Part shown: positions 63,401 through 64,000 of the stretch, piece after piece
Layout: every line of letters starts with the position of its first letter
Position numbering within the stretch: the stretch's first letter is position 1
Assembly (NCBI GenBank): GCA_045110575.1
Contig: JBGCGF010000052.1
Location: forward strand, 62,001 to 126,000
DNA length: 64,000 nt
Origin: CALDTK01 sp045110575
Lineage (GTDB): Bacteria > Bacteroidota > Bacteroidia > Chitinophagales > Saprospiraceae
Direction of reading: 5' to 3'
Notes under the pieces: model-generated
The model's input: only the letters and a program-made list of their open reading frames with translations
What the model was told of the DNA's origin: nothing
Databases searched by the model: none
Position numbers and translations under genes: made by a program

Positions 63401-63790
63401 TGGCAAAAAAAGGCCAATAAATTTACCGTTACACAGGCTCACTCAGGGCAAGTATTCTGTGATAGTGATGGCTTTAAATCTTTTCAAGCTTTTCCTATTG
63501 GTGCGCAAGAATCTACGGTTCAAGCTGGCGCAAACTTGGCAGGCAAAACAATCCTTGCGGGAAATACCTCTGCTGTTACGATCCAGCGAGGAGCATATGA
63601 TGCTAGCTTTGGTTTACTGCTTGAGAGGCCAAACACGGGATGCCAAGAAATCATTGACAACAGACCAAGCTCAACAGGGGTTTATCTTCCCGGTATAACG
63701 AGAAGTCTAAAGCAATGCGTGGTAGCTGGTGATACAATGATAGTTGCTGCTCGAAACAACAACACTCCTCTAATTATTGCAAAAAATTAG
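60485..63790 (+). CDS. FG-GAP/VCBS-repeat lipoprotein, ASPIC/UnbV type, paralogue 2
   Basis: The 1101-residue protein starts 6 nt after paralogue 1 and has the same plan. A lipoprotein signal (LAICSC) is followed by repeats with calcium loops (GDFDGDGLLDLY, DINADGKLDVY, DFNSDGYLDVY, DLDNDGDLDLV), then an ASPIC/UnbV-like block (SAIGGKITFVDGVGLSKEIQ), then further repeats (DVTGDGLDDLF, DYDSDGDQDLL). The pairing with paralogue 1 indicates tandem duplication with strong divergence. Its stop overlaps the stop of the convergent TPR gene. A function in ligand capture for SusCD is inferred from context only. Confidence 0.88.
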   Translation: MSTRHFFLWFVLAICSCTNESSREPLIFEALPTERTGVRFENTLKANFEQNIFNYMYFYNGAGVGVGDFDGDGLLDLYFSGNQVEDAVYLNRGDFKFDDVTTSTGIHTDSLWSTGVSVVDINADGKLDVYVSVVSPLSTAPRSHSRLYINESTLGNIRFSEQSQQYGLAIKGYGTQALFFDATADGLLETYLLRHSVHSNGTFGARGRLIKKRDSLAGDLLLQLDKGAYKDESEAFSITSSALGYGLGIVSGDFNSDGYLDVYIANDFHEDDYLYLNGKGTHFKESLRESISHTSRFSMGVDASDLNQDGFLDIVSLDMLPFQHDILKASAGEDPFDVWKLKLRNGYWPQYSRNMLQMSKGLHPDLSGNPIFSDIGMLSGISATDWSWSVLLKDFDLDGDSDAFITNGIYGRSNDMDYINFISNPKNQARIKSNRITTEDLALADQMPEVKLKNQLFLNNGDGVFQAPALLGAAGFSHGSVSADLDNDGDLDLVISDVNGAAQLLENRSISKGSGPMWVGIELVQQGGNRSAIGGKITFVDGVGLSKEIQAIRGFLSSSDTRVVFPVDRLSFPMKIQVNWSDRTMTEHDIDSSAINKYNTIVQNESDAVLSVDQFVATPPFRTIPAENFGITFSHKENNFNEFNRQALILEMTSEEGPALAIADVTGDGLDDLFFGGAKGQAAELWSQKADGLFSKEVLSCFEEDQIFEDVDALFLDYDSDGDQDLLVLSGGSEYPTNHINHCLRLYENNEAVFNRVEDKLLAETRIVGSRLVVLDSSDEPLVAVLPRTQTDLAAVATPGFVLKVNANHEFIDVTNQVAPWFNKLNMITDAIKVSTLVGEYLILARDWGPVTAHRIVNAKIEEDGLTLASNGFWRSLTPKYKTNGKLEKIVLGNLGLNSKLQPSLDEPMKMYVSDFDQNGSVEHIVTVNSGGEERIFATRDEVTKQLVAVRKNFKSYTDFARADFNDLVPSAWQKKANKFTVTQAHSGQVFCDSDGFKSFQAFPIGAQESTVQAGANLAGKTILAGNTSAVTIQRGAYDASFGLLLERPNTGCQEIIDNRPSSTGVYLPGITRSLKQCVVAGDTMIVAARNNNTPLIIAKN

Positions 63791-64000
63791 TTCTGCTCAA
63801 GCTCACTTTTAAGTGCAGCTGCTTTTGAGGTAAGTTCTGAGTCTCCAAGCCTAGGAACTTGATCTAGGTAGTTTATTGCTGCTTTAAAATCTTCCTCTTT
63901 AACTTTTAGTAAAGCTCTATACCACGTCGCATTGTCTCCAATAATAGGATGAGCTTCAAGTACGGCAAGCGTATGATCAGCTTGTTCTAAACTGTCTGCA
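63787..64000 (-). CDS. TPR-repeat protein, C-terminal fragment (cut by window edge)
   Basis: The minus strand is open from the right edge to a TAA at 63787-63789. The 70 or so residues seen include ADHTLAVLEAHPIIGDNATW, YRALLKVKEEDFKAAINYL and ending LKSELEQN. This is a tetratricopeptide-type helical pattern. It overlaps the VCBS gene's stop by 4 nt (TTAG). The N-terminal part lies outside the window. Confidence 0.75.
   Translation of the reverse strand, partial: ADSLEQADHTLAVLEAHPIIGDNATWYRALLKVKEEDFKAAINYLDQVPRLGDSELTSKAAALKSELEQN

Noticed and set aside
1..64000. CRISPR array, prophage, transposon or tRNA/rRNA genes
   Set aside because: No regularly spaced repeats, integrase or transposase motifs, or tRNA-like cloverleaf sequences were recognised on either strand by eye.

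Overview
The window looks like chromosome of a Bacteroidota bacterium, most likely a marine or environmental member of the Saprospiria/Lewinella type (phylum confident, class inferred). The evidence is a SusC/SusD pair, proteins with type IX secretion (T9SS) C-terminal sorting domains, a T9SS plug (DUF5103) protein, many lipoproteins, Bacteroidota -7 boxes (TAnnTTTG) just upstream of several genes, and weak Shine-Dalgarno use. No rRNA, tRNA, CRISPR array, integrase or transposase was seen. Gene density is high, with mostly short operons on both strands.

Layout. 1-6.2 kb: a Rieske/glutamate-synthase-type flavoprotein (cut by the left edge) coupled to a TetR regulator, then a large lipoprotein fusing a metallophosphoesterase-like domain to an Omp85-type barrel. 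6.4-13.4 kb: recQ, superoxide dismutase, fumC, a membrane-anchored EEP-fold protein overlapping a DgkA-type kinase, an unknown secreted protein and elaA. 13.4-18.6 kb (minus strand): a cobalamin-riboswitch-controlled uptake locus with a BtuB-like receptor, two T9SS-type secreted proteins and a BtuG-like beta-propeller lipoprotein. 18.6-28.3 kb: hldD, a geranylgeranyl-reductase-family flavoprotein, pcm, a lipoprotein, two paralogous secreted proteins, tadA, guaB, a mini-plug lipoprotein and the T9SS plug protein. 28.6-33.9 kb: TolC-like protein, membrane-fusion protein, DUF2064 transferase, lemA and two TPM-domain proteins. 34.6-46.6 kb: PepSY protein, recN, fabI, yceD-rpmF, ridA, trpS, FAH-family hydrolase, metK, tonB, gcvP. 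46.7-52.1 kb: cysteine synthase, Nudix, DUF2279 protein, an L27 ribosomal protein fused to a helix-hairpin-helix tail, L21, and a double retropepsin-PDZ protease. 52.5-64 kb: SusC, SusD and two large tandem FG-GAP/VCBS (ASPIC/UnbV-type) lipoproteins, ending in a partial TPR gene.

The most unusual signal is not a gene. A 16-bp word, GTTTTGGCGAAAGCTG, occurs 8 times exactly, with 2 more copies exact over 15 bp and several near-copies. It lies on both strands, inside genes and between them, and is read in at least five different codon contexts. By arithmetic about 0.0001 copies of a given 15-mer would be expected. In one place a variant pair forms a perfect inverted repeat around a terminator. 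This resembles the genomic behaviour of DNA-uptake sequences or another genome-wide DNA-level signal. I do not know a described function for it in this phylum.

Other points for a second look are the degenerate active-site motifs in the phosphoesterase-barrel fusion, the L27-HhH fusion, a terminator placed between susD and the downstream VCBS genes with no room for a separate promoter, and a zinc-ligand-less L32.
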